DNA from: a virus
Virus record (IMG/VR): IMGVR_UViG_3300025769_000534
Location: 1-30,729 of that record
DNA: 30,729 nucleotides
Direction: 5' to 3' (one strand)
The translations under genes and the position numbers were made by a program. Below, piece by piece: positions 5,734-14,141 of this stretch. The notes under the pieces are model-generated. The model made no database searches and was not told the origin of the DNA. It saw only the letters and a program-made list of their open reading frames with translations. Each line of letters opens with the position of its first letter. The stretch's first letter is position 1.

Positions 5734-8705
5734 AGAAGCCCTGCGCTTCCAAGACCCCCCAATAGTGTAGCTGCTATTGCGGGGTTTTCTTTTGCCCTTT
5801 GGCGTATATTTCTCTTTTCAATTGCCCTTTGACGAATCTGACCAAGTATATCTTGAGGTTGCGTTGGTTGAGGAGCCACGTTCAATGTCGGGCTAACTGT
5901 AGGCACCGGAGTTCTCATTGGCCTTGGCGTTGGGGGCGGTGTTGGAGAAGCTGTTGGTGTTGCCTCTGGCCTGTTCTCTTCTATTGTACTTTCAAGCAAG
6001 CTTTCTGCTGTACGTCTTGCATTAGTTGATGACTCATCAACAGCTTGCGCTCCAGTTTGAGCTATAGCTTTTGAAATAGAATCTGCAAACAATCTACCAA
6101 AAGTGTTTGCTTTTTCTTTTACACTCGCTCTGCCAGTAAGAGCTTTATATTGATCGTCTAAATTTTTATAAAACAAATCAGTAGACATCATTCTAGTGAA
6201 CAAGCCAAACCTCGCTAACTTATCCAAATTTTGTAAAGGTGACATTGCAACGTGAGCCGCAACAATTCCACCACCGTCAGCAGTTTTAGCATTGAACGTA
6301 AGCGTTTCTCCAAAGCGGCGCATACGCCCCGCCATCTCTTCTCCAAACAATTCTTTTAATCTACCGGAGTCTGCCTCTTTAATTAGTCTTGTTCCAAACT
6401 CAGTCATCTTGCCGGGTTCCGAAACAAACTTTTCGCCAAAGTCACCAATAAGGTTTTCCATATAAACGCTACGAAATTTCCTATCGACTTCTGGGTTAGC
6501 AAAATATTTTGATAACTTTCTGATTGTTGTTGGGGCTGTGTTTGGGCTTGTAATCAAGTTTGCTGCAGCAACTTCATCTAAGTCACCGCTATCTAGCTTT
6601 GATAAAACACGGTCCCTTTCAAACTCATTGAATTGTTTTTGAGTGTCTCGCAATCCTTTTAAAAGACCAATCGTAGGTTCATCTGCATCAACCAAAGCAC
6701 TTATTCGGCTTATAACAGCTTCATCAGTGGTTTTAAGATTAGTTGCTTCCATTTGACGAGCTAATTTTTTTAATTGATTATATTGACTAGACCCGAACAA
6801 TTCTTCGCCAGTTGATCCTAAATTATCTACTTTGGTACGGAAAGAACTCGCTCGGAAGTTATTGGGATCTAGATCATTTATAGAATTACCAATATTCTTA
6901 CGAATCCATTCTCCTCCAATTCTACCTTTTAGATTATTCCAACTATCTCCAAGCATCTCCTCTGCACGTTTTAATAGATCTGGATTATTATTTTTAACTA
7001 AACGATCCATCATACCTGCAGGATTTGCTCTGCCAAGACCTTTTATTTCTTTTCTTAATTGATTTAAATTTGCAATATTAGAAACTTCGCCCCAACGAGT
7101 CATGCCTTCTCTATAAAAATTTCTAGCACCCGGAATATCTTTTGCAGCTTGAACAAGTAAATCTGATCCTGCACTATCTATGGTTTTTCCTGCGTTAGCG
7201 ACTGCATCTTCAATGTTTGTGTATAGTAATTTGTTATCTAACATACTAAGCAAATCACCGCCATATCTCGCAAGAGTTTCATCTTTAGGAAATTGCGCAA
7301 TGAAATCATTTAAACTTTTACGCGCATTATAAAGTTGCGCAAAAGATGCTTTATTGCGCCTTCCCAATCCAGATAAACTACTTAACGCTGTAACCGTTGT
7401 TCCTGTGCTATCTGTTAATACAGAGCCTTCAAATCTTACTTTGTTAGCTTTAGTAAATTCTTTGATATCGTTTATAGGAACAATATTAGCATCTCCTGCA
7501 GCACTTCTTACTGCATCGTCAATAGAAGAAAATTTTGCTGTGGCAAGAGATTGAAAATCTGTATATGCATTTTTCCAAGCGTCATACAAATCTGCATTGA
7601 TCGCTTGTACATCGTTTTTAGATGCCCTACCTAAATCATCCGCAACATACTGAAACTGCTTCAATACTTTTTTCTGAGCATCTAAAACGTCATCACTTAA
7701 TATTTTTTGTCCAGTTGATCGTGCGTTAAATAAAGCTTCACCAAGCCTGTTTGCGTCAATATCACCACCTAAGTCTCTAAATTCTTTTAAAACATCTTGA
7801 ATTGCCATGTTGTTTTTGTATGTGCGGGGAGAGCCACCAAATATTTTTTCACCTGTAGCAAAAACACGAGCTAAAAGTGCATTGAAACCAGAACGACCCG
7901 GATCAGCCGTAATACCAAATTCTTCACGCCCCATACCTACAGCGCGTATTGTATCTTCATCTGCTTTACTTTTTTGACCTGCTCTAAGAAAATTAAAGCC
8001 TCTGGCAATTCCTCCTACGACACCTTCCCCAAGGGCTGAGATTCCACCTTCTATCGCTGCATCTCTAGCTATCTCTCCTGCGGTCTGTTTAGAAACACCT
8101 GCTAAACCCTCTATGCCCTCTTCAAGCAAAGAACCGCCTGCACCGCCTAACCCTGCGCCAATCATTGCGCCAAGAATCGGAATAGGAATAAGTGTCTGAC
8201 CTGCAACTGCGCCTGCAACCGCACCACTAAACTCTGGAGCTATTGCTGCTAAATCTGCTAAATCGTAACGACTGAAACCTTCCTCATCAATTACAATGTT
8301 ACGGTCTGTTTTCACACCAAACTTAGTAGCACCGTCTGGAGTAAGTGCTAAGTTACCACGCCTGTCTCGAATAAAGTCTGATTGTGTCAAGCCAAACTTA
8401 TACAGGATACTATCTTCTTCTTCTTTGGTTTCTGCTGCACCCAGAGAAGAACGTAGTTTTGCATTTTTTATGCCGCTTTTACGATCAAAACGATTCTCTT
8501 CAGCCAAAGATTTACCACGAGCCTCTAATATTTTTTCTTCAAAACTTTTGGGTGATCCTAAATTTCTCATATATATTTCACCAAAAGCCCTATCCGCGTC
8601 TACTTGACCGTCAAGTGCGCGACGCAAAATGAGTTCTTGGCGTTTGTTTAAACCTTCAGGCTGTGCAAGCAACTGTCTAATAAGGAGTTCTTGTTGCTTA
8701 TCCAT
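5730..8705 (-). CDS. Large internal virion/ejection-like protein (991 aa)
   Basis: A long, mostly helical protein with no recognised enzyme domain. Residues 1-50 hold two similar helices (LLIRQLLAQPEGLNKRQELI). A Gly/Ala-rich hydrophobic stretch (about 157-193, GAVAGAVAGQTLIPIPILGA then GAGLGGAGG) could insert in a membrane and is followed by a second Gly-rich stretch to about 235. The middle is coiled-coil-like, about residues 905-955 are Pro/Thr-rich, and the end is basic (IRQRAIEKRNIRQRAKENPA) with a Gly/Leu-rich tip. Length, hydrophobic stretch and position after the lysis cassette fit podoviral ejection proteins such as those of P22 and T7, delivered into the host with the DNA; this is inference from architecture. 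The ATG overlaps the previous stop as TAATG. It converges on the rightward gene at 5733. Confidence 0.6.
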   Translation of the reverse strand: MDKQQELLIRQLLAQPEGLNKRQELILRRALDGQVDADRAFGEIYMRNLGSPKSFEEKILEARGKSLAEENRFDRKSGIKNAKLRSSLGAAETKEEEDSILYKFGLTQSDFIRDRRGNLALTPDGATKFGVKTDRNIVIDEEGFSRYDLADLAAIAPEFSGAVAGAVAGQTLIPIPILGAMIGAGLGGAGGSLLEEGIEGLAGVSKQTAGEIARDAAIEGGISALGEGVVGGIARGFNFLRAGQKSKADEDTIRAVGMGREEFGITADPGRSGFNALLARVFATGEKIFGGSPRTYKNNMAIQDVLKEFRDLGGDIDANRLGEALFNARSTGQKILSDDVLDAQKKVLKQFQYVADDLGRASKNDVQAINADLYDAWKNAYTDFQSLATAKFSSIDDAVRSAAGDANIVPINDIKEFTKANKVRFEGSVLTDSTGTTVTALSSLSGLGRRNKASFAQLYNARKSLNDFIAQFPKDETLARYGGDLLSMLDNKLLYTNIEDAVANAGKTIDSAGSDLLVQAAKDIPGARNFYREGMTRWGEVSNIANLNQLRKEIKGLGRANPAGMMDRLVKNNNPDLLKRAEEMLGDSWNNLKGRIGGEWIRKNIGNSINDLDPNNFRASSFRTKVDNLGSTGEELFGSSQYNQLKKLARQMEATNLKTTDEAVISRISALVDADEPTIGLLKGLRDTQKQFNEFERDRVLSKLDSGDLDEVAAANLITSPNTAPTTIRKLSKYFANPEVDRKFRSVYMENLIGDFGEKFVSEPGKMTEFGTRLIKEADSGRLKELFGEEMAGRMRRFGETLTFNAKTADGGGIVAAHVAMSPLQNLDKLARFGLFTRMMSTDLFYKNLDDQYKALTGRASVKEKANTFGRLFADSISKAIAQTGAQAVDESSTNARRTAESLLESTIEENRPEATPTASPTPPPTPRPMRTPVPTVSPTLNVAPQPTQPQDILGQIRQRAIEKRNIRQRAKENPAIAATLLGGLGSAGLL
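5755..5793 (+). terminator. Rho-independent terminator of the rightward gene, embedded in the antisense of the 991-aa gene
   Basis: CCCC, one mismatch, CAATAG (ending 5765), an 8-base loop, CTATTG (5774-5779), mismatch, GGGG (5781-5784), then TTTTCTTTT. It begins about 22 bases after the rightward TAA. The same bases encode residues near the C-terminus of the leftward virion protein, so the element is under double constraint. Confidence 0.75.
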
Positions 8706-10561
8706 TAAGCTTTAACCCCTTGCTCTTCTCTTAATCTAAGCAACTCTTTTTCATCTTCTTCTGAGAAATCACCATCAGTAAACAAGGAATGATAATTATT
8801 ACGCGAATGATTATCTAATGTTTTAACGGCTGAAAGTATTTGTCTTCTTTTTTTATCAACTATTTCTGTTTTTAATTGAAGAAGCTTTTTTCTTAAATCG
8901 TCAGGAGATCCACCTAAAAGACCCGGCAAATCGCCTACAATTTCTGCTACAAGTTGTCTATCTTTATCAGAAAGAGTTTTACCTGCTTCCCCTAAAATTT
9001 CAGCAGCATTCTGAGCCTGTAATTTAGTAACAAATCTTTTTAAATCTTGTGTAGGCGTATTTGCATCTACATCTACACCTATTCTGTTAAGGGCTTGAAT
9101 AAGAACGTTTTGAGCTTGAGCTTGTAAAGTTGCACCACCTTCATCAATATCTGCAATGGCTCCCGCAAAAGTGGTTTCAAATTTATTTAAATCTTGTAAT
9201 GCATTACCCAAAGCATCATAGATTTGATCTGCTTGCCCGGGATTTGACAATTTACCAAATTTGGGAGTCTTATCTTCAGGTAAATTTGGATTTACATCGT
9301 TTACTTTAAAAGTAAAAATAGCGTCAACATTATCTCCGGGGAATAAAACCATATCGGATTTTGTGGTTGAGTAAAGTTCTGCAGCTTCTTCAGAATTTAA
9401 GGCTGCATCTGCAAGTGTGGCAAACCTTTCTTCAGTAATTATATCGTATTGTTCAGAAAACTCTGGATTTGTTACCAACGCATTAAGTTCTGTGGCATTT
9501 AAGAATTCTGCTACTCCTTCATCCATCACAGAAAGAAAACCACTTATTCCTTCAGACTTAGGCATAATGTAATATTTGCCACGCTGTTGTGCTGCCATGG
9601 CTGCTGAAATTGCCTTCTCTTGGTCAGCAGAACGCATATCTAACGCATATTTACCCGCAGCCGCTGCATTTGCTCTGGCTTCTTGTCTTGCAGCCTCTAG
9701 CTCTGGCATTGCTTTCTCACCTGCCTTACCAACTTCTCGTAGCATTTTACCTACGTTGAAGCCTTTACCTGCACGATTTTGCATCAAGGCTAAACCAAAC
9801 GCCATGAGAGCTTGGCTCTTGTCCACTTTGCCACTAATATCTAAACCTGTTGCGTCTGCAAATTCTCTTTTATAATCATCAAGATCTCTGACCTTGGTAG
9901 CGTCTGGAGACTTAGCATCACGGGCTGATTTTATAAATTCATCCATCCCTGCCATAAAAGCGTTAGTGACAGGGTCTCCTTTATCTGATTGTGGTTGGTC
10001 AAAACTCTTCTCTTGTTTTTTTCTTGATTCTTCTGAAATATAATCTGCACGTTCAGTCAAACTTTCAATGAGATCGCCTCTACCGCCTGCAAGATCAGAT
10101 GGCATTACTCTTGTTCCGAGATTACCTTGGCGACCACTGGAATAAATTTCATCAGTAGAAAATGTTTTTCCGTCAGCAATTGTTTTATCAATTTTAGATT
10201 CCGGCCCACCACGGACGATACCAACGCCCTCTTGACCTTCTGTAGGCACCACAAAAGGAACAAAATCATCAGGCACTCTTGCCCCTTTAGCTGTAGAAAT
10301 AACTTCTTCCGTTGCAGAAAATATATCATTGGGCAGAGAAAAAGCAGGTAAAGTATAAGCTTTGTTTTCAACTAACTGATTTCTACCACTCAAGCCACCT
10401 GCCATTTGAAGTCTTTTGATGTCATCAATTAAGCTAGTGCTTTCTGGAATGGCTGCTCTTGCCATTTGACCTCTGGTTACGGGCCTATTGTCGGCAAAAG
10501 CTCTACCTATCCCGTAATTGTACATTTGGTTTTTCATGCTACGAATAGGTTCATTCGCCAT
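8705..10561 (-). CDS. Internal virion/structural protein (618 aa), ejection protein candidate
   Basis: Not recognised as a named family. Helical and Ala-rich, it starts MANEPIRSMKNQMYNYGIGR, with a low-complexity region (about 60-200) and a segment rich in Ala and charged residues, EKAMPELEAARQEARANAAA (about 280-300), that looks like a coiled coil. A later part contains several charged helices and ends LRLREEQGVKA. No signal peptide or transmembrane segment is obvious. Its neighbours are also large helical proteins, and it precedes the 991-aa protein with a 1-base overlap, so they are probably made together and packaged. The start ATG is preceded by an AAGGCGAACAATT leader that is identical to that of the next gene upstream. 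Confidence 0.55.
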   Translation of the reverse strand: MANEPIRSMKNQMYNYGIGRAFADNRPVTRGQMARAAIPESTSLIDDIKRLQMAGGLSGRNQLVENKAYTLPAFSLPNDIFSATEEVISTAKGARVPDDFVPFVVPTEGQEGVGIVRGGPESKIDKTIADGKTFSTDEIYSSGRQGNLGTRVMPSDLAGGRGDLIESLTERADYISEESRKKQEKSFDQPQSDKGDPVTNAFMAGMDEFIKSARDAKSPDATKVRDLDDYKREFADATGLDISGKVDKSQALMAFGLALMQNRAGKGFNVGKMLREVGKAGEKAMPELEAARQEARANAAAAGKYALDMRSADQEKAISAAMAAQQRGKYYIMPKSEGISGFLSVMDEGVAEFLNATELNALVTNPEFSEQYDIITEERFATLADAALNSEEAAELYSTTKSDMVLFPGDNVDAIFTFKVNDVNPNLPEDKTPKFGKLSNPGQADQIYDALGNALQDLNKFETTFAGAIADIDEGGATLQAQAQNVLIQALNRIGVDVDANTPTQDLKRFVTKLQAQNAAEILGEAGKTLSDKDRQLVAEIVGDLPGLLGGSPDDLRKKLLQLKTEIVDKKRRQILSAVKTLDNHSRNNYHSLFTDGDFSEEDEKELLRLREEQGVKA

Positions 10562-10576
10562 AATTGTTCGCCTTAT
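10559..10576 (-). repeat. Duplicated translation-start leader, copy 1
   Basis: An 18-base segment, CATAATTGTTCGCCTTAT on the plus strand, which reads ATAAGGCGAACAATTATG toward the 618-aa gene. It is identical to 11698-11715, which starts the 375-aa gene. Confidence 0.6.
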
Positions 10577-11700
10577 GCCGCTGCTTGGTTAACGCCTTGA
10601 AGAGTTGTGTAAGCTCCAAGCCCCCCGATAAATGGGTTTGTTGACTCATAATAATTTTGTTGCGTATCTGAATAAACACCCGCTGAAGGTGTTCCAGATA
10701 ATGCGCCATATGCATATGTATATGGTAACAACGCTTGTTCTGTCGGACGTTGATATTCCTGTCTTGCTGTATCTATCATCTGTTGACGATAAGCACGTTC
10801 TGCTTCGCCTACGCCTGTCATAAATGCAAGATCCGCAGGTTGTAATGCTGAATACACACGACCAATGTCTGCGGTTGTTCCCGCTAGAGTGCCATATTGA
10901 CCGCCCAAACCACCGAATGCTGTGCCAAGTTGACCAACAGATTGACCAAGACCACCTAATAGACGGCCTGCTTCTAAATCACGAGTCGCTGCTTGTTGAT
11001 AAGCTTGAGATGATGCAGCAAGAGCTTGCTCATAATTTTTTGCGCGTAAATCTGCTGTTGCCTTTGCTTTTGCATCTTGAATCGCACGTTCTACCTCTGC
11101 GGCCTGAATGCCTTGGCGAGAACCGCCAAATGCTCCACGACCAACTGCTTCAGCAGAAGCTCTTTGACGAGCCACATTACCTTGACGCTCAATGTCAGCA
11201 ACAGTCTCATCAATTACATTTTCGGTATATGGATTCATATATTGCGTTACATACTGTGAAGGATCATACATCCCTCGACCACCAGACACATATTGTGCGG
11301 CAGGGCCAAAAAAGGTTTTTGCTTCACCTAACGCACCAAGACCACGACTTAATGATTCAATACCACCAGTGGCTGCTCCACCTGCAACATCAAAGTAAGG
11401 TTGATAACGACCTATGAAATCTGGAATACCATCATTGTTCAAGTCTTGCATTAACGCTTGTGATGCAAATGTTTCAAGGCCAAGACCTGTAATTGCACCA
11501 GTAGCGGGATCACGACCAGTTTGACCTGCTAGTTTGTAAGGAGCTACTACAAACATGTTAGGGTCTTGAAGAAGGCCACCTGATAAAGTTCCATCTGTTT
11601 CAGTGCCAAATATTCCGCTTAATAAGGCTTTTTCTAAACGCTCAATGTATTCCGGGCGACGAGTTACGTTTTCTTGTGTAATTACATTATCATCAGACAT
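10573..11700 (-). CDS. Ala/Gly/Gln-rich virion protein with a calcium-loop motif (375 aa)
   Basis: Family not recognised. Residues 86-94 read DLNNDGIPD, a D-x-N-x-D-G calcium-binding loop as in EF-hands or dockerins. Then come Gly-rich segments (FDVAGGAATGGIESLSRGLG) and a long Ala/Gln/Arg-rich helical region (about 165-250) with ARQRASAEAVGRGAFGGSRQ and QDAKAKATADLRAKNYEQAL. The C-terminal part is Gly/Tyr-rich (TYAYGALSGTPSAG) and probably flexible. Similar Gly-rich plus coiled-coil proteins occur beside ejection proteins in podovirus-like phages, so an internal virion role is the most likely. It overlaps the previous gene by 8 bases and shares its leader sequence with the next gene. Confidence 0.55.
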   Translation of the reverse strand: MSDDNVITQENVTRRPEYIERLEKALLSGIFGTETDGTLSGGLLQDPNMFVVAPYKLAGQTGRDPATGAITGLGLETFASQALMQDLNNDGIPDFIGRYQPYFDVAGGAATGGIESLSRGLGALGEAKTFFGPAAQYVSGGRGMYDPSQYVTQYMNPYTENVIDETVADIERQGNVARQRASAEAVGRGAFGGSRQGIQAAEVERAIQDAKAKATADLRAKNYEQALAASSQAYQQAATRDLEAGRLLGGLGQSVGQLGTAFGGLGGQYGTLAGTTADIGRVYSALQPADLAFMTGVGEAERAYRQQMIDTARQEYQRPTEQALLPYTYAYGALSGTPSAGVYSDTQQNYYESTNPFIGGLGAYTTLQGVNQAAA

Positions 11701-12472
11701 AATTGTTCGCCTTATTTTCTAATTGATTCATCATGGAATAAGCTTTTTCAATTCCACGCTCTGAATCTCCATTACCAAGACCTTTTACAGCGTCTTTTGT
11801 AAGAACAAATTCACCTGCCATTAACATAGCAGGAACATCATCTTTTTGCCCCGAACCTTCAGACGGCATTATGCCACCGTTACGCCTTGGGAAATATTGA
11901 CCCTCAATATATCCTCCGTCAGCAAGTTTGTTTGGTATATTAATTCTTATATCACCTTCCCCGCCAAATGGTCTGGAGCCTCTCCCTGCTCTGGGATCAT
12001 CACTACTAAAGGTGTCTAAAAGTTGAGAACCAAGACCAGTTGCTAAAGCTTCTCCAACACGAGAATTTAAAAGAGTTGCTATTTTACTATCGGGCTTAAC
12101 TAATCCCGCATCTACAAGAAATTTAGCGTAACCAAGCGTGTTATCTGCCTGTGTAAAAACTGGATTAATTTTACTTGCTGCACTCGCTGCGTTTACAATT
12201 TTGTTTGCCGGATTAACAGTTCTTCCCGCCTCCATCATAGGGCTAGTCGCATATGATTGAGGTGAAGAAAGATTAATTTGTTTTGGCGCTGCTTCTTGAC
12301 CGCCAAATAAGTTTAAACCACCACTCCCAAGACCTTGTTGAAGGGCGGTAAACATAAGAGCATCTTTTGTGCTGCCACCAAGAATTTTGGAAGTTATAGC
12401 ATTTGCAATAAGATTAGATACAAAATTACCGCCTGTTAAGGCTCCGATGCCTTGTACAATTTTATCTAACAT
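11693..12472 (-). CDS. Virion protein with a tape-measure-like C-terminal motif (259 aa)
   Basis: The N-terminal part is hydrophobic and Gly-rich (IGALTGGNFVSNLIANAI, FTALQQGLGSGGLNLFGG). The C-terminal about 70 residues read GGYIEGQYFPRRNGGIMPSEG and DDVPAMLMAGEFVLTKDAV. The G-G...D-D-V-P-A-M-L-x-x-G-E-F-V motif is one I associate with tape-measure and internal virion proteins of many tailed phages. It is the first gene after the gap behind the endolysin, so it may open the ejection-protein operon. ATG 12470-12472 has GGAG upstream. It is too short to be a tape measure for a long tail, which agrees with a podovirus. Confidence 0.55.
   Translation of the reverse strand: MLDKIVQGIGALTGGNFVSNLIANAITSKILGGSTKDALMFTALQQGLGSGGLNLFGGQEAAPKQINLSSPQSYATSPMMEAGRTVNPANKIVNAASAASKINPVFTQADNTLGYAKFLVDAGLVKPDSKIATLLNSRVGEALATGLGSQLLDTFSSDDPRAGRGSRPFGGEGDIRINIPNKLADGGYIEGQYFPRRNGGIMPSEGSGQKDDVPAMLMAGEFVLTKDAVKGLGNGDSERGIEKAYSMMNQLENKANNYV
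11698..11715 (-). repeat. Duplicated translation-start leader, copy 2
   Basis: Identical over 18 bases to 10559-10576. Here it also encodes the NKANNY end of the 259-aa protein, so it serves as coding sequence and as ribosome-binding leader. Confidence 0.6.
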
Positions 12473-12497
12473 TGGGCGCTCCGAGTATCATGCGTAC

Positions 12498-12525
12498 TTT
12501 TTAACATACTATTTCCTAATTTCAA
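12498..12525 (-). promoter_or_regulatory. Weak candidate promoter in the gap after the endolysin
   Basis: The 68-base gap 12473-12540 is the largest in the late region. On the minus strand it holds TTGAAA (12525-12520), 16 nt and TAAAAA (12503-12498). It could give separate expression of the four ejection genes. No terminator hairpin is visible after the endolysin stop. Confidence 0.3.
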
Positions 12526-12540
12526 AGTGTCACTCTTAAA

Positions 12541-13149
12541 TTATCTTAACCACTCATAAATCTTCTTAGTTTCTTCTTTTCGGTGTTTCAATCCATTGTA
12601 GCCGCCGTTCACTCTCTTAGTTATAGTCTTTATAACATCGTCGTTGACACCTTCATCACAAATTTCCCACAGCTTGTTCCTGTGAAAAAACCAAATAGCT
12701 GATTCCATAGGATATTTTGTGGCAACTAAATCAGGATCTTTCATAATTTCTGGTAAATCCATGTCTGCTGAAAACTGGGAATAGTTATTTTTGCCCGTGC
12801 ACTGAAGGAAACCACGCCCTCGCCACAAATACCCTTGTCCATCATTACCCATTCTACCGCCATATACTTTATCCGCTAGTGCTTGGGGGTTACGTGCACA
12901 ACTCTCAGCCTCACCTTGTGTTGGAAAATATTTACCAAACACTTTGAGAATAGCTTCAGTAGAGTAGTTTAAATTTTCCTCAACGTATTTAAACGTACCG
13001 CTTTCATGTACCAACTGACCAAGAAAGTGTGCCCCACGCTCTGGATTCAGAGCATAGTGATGACAAATCTTTGTTGCGGTGTTAGGGCCAAACGCACCAT
13101 CAGGTGCGGCTCCAATCTTTTCTTGTAGATTTTTTAGTGCTTCACTCAT
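12541..13149 (-). CDS. Endolysin, GH19 chitinase-like peptidoglycan hydrolase
   Basis: 202 aa. The N-terminus (LQEKIGAAPDGAFGPNTATKI) resembles a short peptidoglycan-binding repeat. The GH19 core shows the catalytic-Glu context HFLGQLVHESGTFKYVEENL (Glu about 49), the KVYGGRMGNDGQGYLWRGRG loop with GFLQCTGKNNY, and the RVNGGYNGLKHR C-terminal motif, all hallmarks of the GH19 family of phage lysozyme-like endolysins. There is no signal peptide or membrane segment, so it needs the adjacent holin to reach the cell wall. It overlaps the 89-aa membrane gene by 8 bases and closes the lysis cassette. The catalytic assignment is from motif recognition. Confidence 0.9.
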   Translation of the reverse strand: MSEALKNLQEKIGAAPDGAFGPNTATKICHHYALNPERGAHFLGQLVHESGTFKYVEENLNYSTEAILKVFGKYFPTQGEAESCARNPQALADKVYGGRMGNDGQGYLWRGRGFLQCTGKNNYSQFSADMDLPEIMKDPDLVATKYPMESAIWFFHRNKLWEICDEGVNDDVIKTITKRVNGGYNGLKHRKEETKKIYEWLR

Positions 13150-13411
13150 TTACAACCTCTTTTGATCCACAAACACGTTCATACACCATATCATCTGTGT
13201 AAGCTTCTGCCCATTTGTTTTCGGTGTAGGTACAGAAATACCACAAATCATTTACGTCAGCATTAAGCAGATCTATGATGTCTTGTTGCGCTGAAGTTTG
13301 TCCTTGAAGGTGTTCGATGTCGTGTACAATGTTGCTGATATACCACACCAAACCAACTAATTGCACTGCCATGGCAAAAACTAATGCTACTGGAATTTTT
13401 AGGTCACTCAT
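13142..13411 (-). CDS. Single-pass membrane protein of the lysis cassette (spanin-like candidate)
   Basis: 89 aa. One N-terminal transmembrane helix (about residues 7-27, PVALVFAMAVQLVGLVWYI) is followed by a helical soluble part (HDIEHLQGQTSAQQDIIDLLNADVNDLWYF) with two cysteines (C60 and C81). A signal-anchor plus helical periplasmic domain between holin and endolysin is the layout of an inner-membrane spanin (Rz-like), but it is short and no Rz1-like lipoprotein is embedded in it that I could find. It overlaps both neighbours (ATGA-type with the holin, 8 bases with the endolysin). An accessory holin is the alternative. Confidence 0.6.
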   Translation of the reverse strand: MSDLKIPVALVFAMAVQLVGLVWYISNIVHDIEHLQGQTSAQQDIIDLLNADVNDLWYFCTYTENKWAEAYTDDMVYERVCGSKEVVNE

Positions 13412-13794
13412 TTTTTACTATCCGTTTTTTTAAGTTTATCAAACGATCTCATGCCACCAATTCCGAGCATACCCAATAACAATGGCATCATTACTGACAT
13501 ATCTGCCTGTGGTATTTCAAAACCAAAGCCCAAAGCAATTGGGGCGATCATGTAATTTATACCGAGCGATATGCCTGCGATCCATCCAATAAGGGGTCGC
13601 CACGATGCTTGAAACCAATTTCCTTGCGCATCAGCTTGCAAAATCTTCAGTTGTTGCATCATAAGAGCTTGAGAGTTTTTCTCAGCCATTGTTGCAATTT
13701 CGTGAGCTAATCTAGCCTTTTGATCTTTGTCTTCAATTACCTTGTCAAGAATATTACTTACTGGATCAACCAGTTTTCCTATTAAATCTAGCAT
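13408..13794 (-). CDS. Holin, 3-TM GTA-type family
   Basis: 128 aa. An N-terminal amphipathic part (MLDLIGKLVDPVSNILDKVIEDKDQKARL) leads into a helical segment and the signature NWFQASWRPLIGWIAG, then hydrophobic segments (ISLGINYMIAPIALGFGF and MMPLLLGMLGIGG) and a basic tail. The W-F-Q-A-S-W-R-P motif followed by membrane helices is characteristic of the GTA_holin_3TM family, first described in gene transfer agents of Rhodobacterales and found in many marine phages. It would form the membrane lesion through which the GH19 endolysin passes. Start ATG overlaps the preceding stop as ATGA. Confidence 0.85.
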   Translation of the reverse strand: MLDLIGKLVDPVSNILDKVIEDKDQKARLAHEIATMAEKNSQALMMQQLKILQADAQGNWFQASWRPLIGWIAGISLGINYMIAPIALGFGFEIPQADMSVMMPLLLGMLGIGGMRSFDKLKKTDSKK

Positions 13795-14141
13795 CAGTCT
13801 CCCTCCATCTGAATGCTTGTTTTCTTACTTTCAGCCTTTGCGCTATACGCATTAAAGCCCATAAAAGCTGCGACTACACCAGACGCTGCAATTACATATA
13901 CACTTGCTATATCTGTGATTAAACTCGCCGCCTTGTCAAATCCAAGCACAGAAGCAAGTAATATAATAAATGGATAAATCAACATGCCTGCAAGAGCAAA
14001 CCCTGTGAATCTACGTTCTGCGTTACGCTTCAGATCTCGGTCAATCATTTCAAGTCTGCGATCTTCCAAAGCCAGTTTGTTCCACTCAGCTTTCTCTATA
14101 ACGCCATTGTTGTTTAAATCTGCTTTTTCAAATTCTGTCAT
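13794..14141 (-). CDS. EF-hand membrane protein of the lysis cassette
   Basis: 115 aa. Near the N-terminus DLNNNGVIEKAEW forms a complete EF-hand loop (D8, N10, N12, G13, E16, E19). Two transmembrane helices follow (FTGFALAGMLIYPFIILLASVLG and ASVYVIAASGVVAAFMGF), then a short basic tail. A cytoplasmic or periplasmic Ca2+-binding domain attached to two membrane helices beside the holin suggests a calcium-responsive accessory holin or antiholin, but no experiment is known to me. It is coupled to the 37-aa gene upstream and to the holin downstream by ATGA overlaps. Confidence 0.75.
   Translation of the reverse strand: MTEFEKADLNNNGVIEKAEWNKLALEDRRLEMIDRDLKRNAERRFTGFALAGMLIYPFIILLASVLGFDKAASLITDIASVYVIAASGVVAAFMGFNAYSAKAESKKTSIQMEGD

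Noticed and set aside
10824-11417. A 197-codon open frame on the plus strand
   Set aside because: It is antisense to the 375-aa gene, with a Leu/His/Gln-heavy composition typical of the reverse of an Ala/Gln/Gly-rich gene, and has no supporting start signals.
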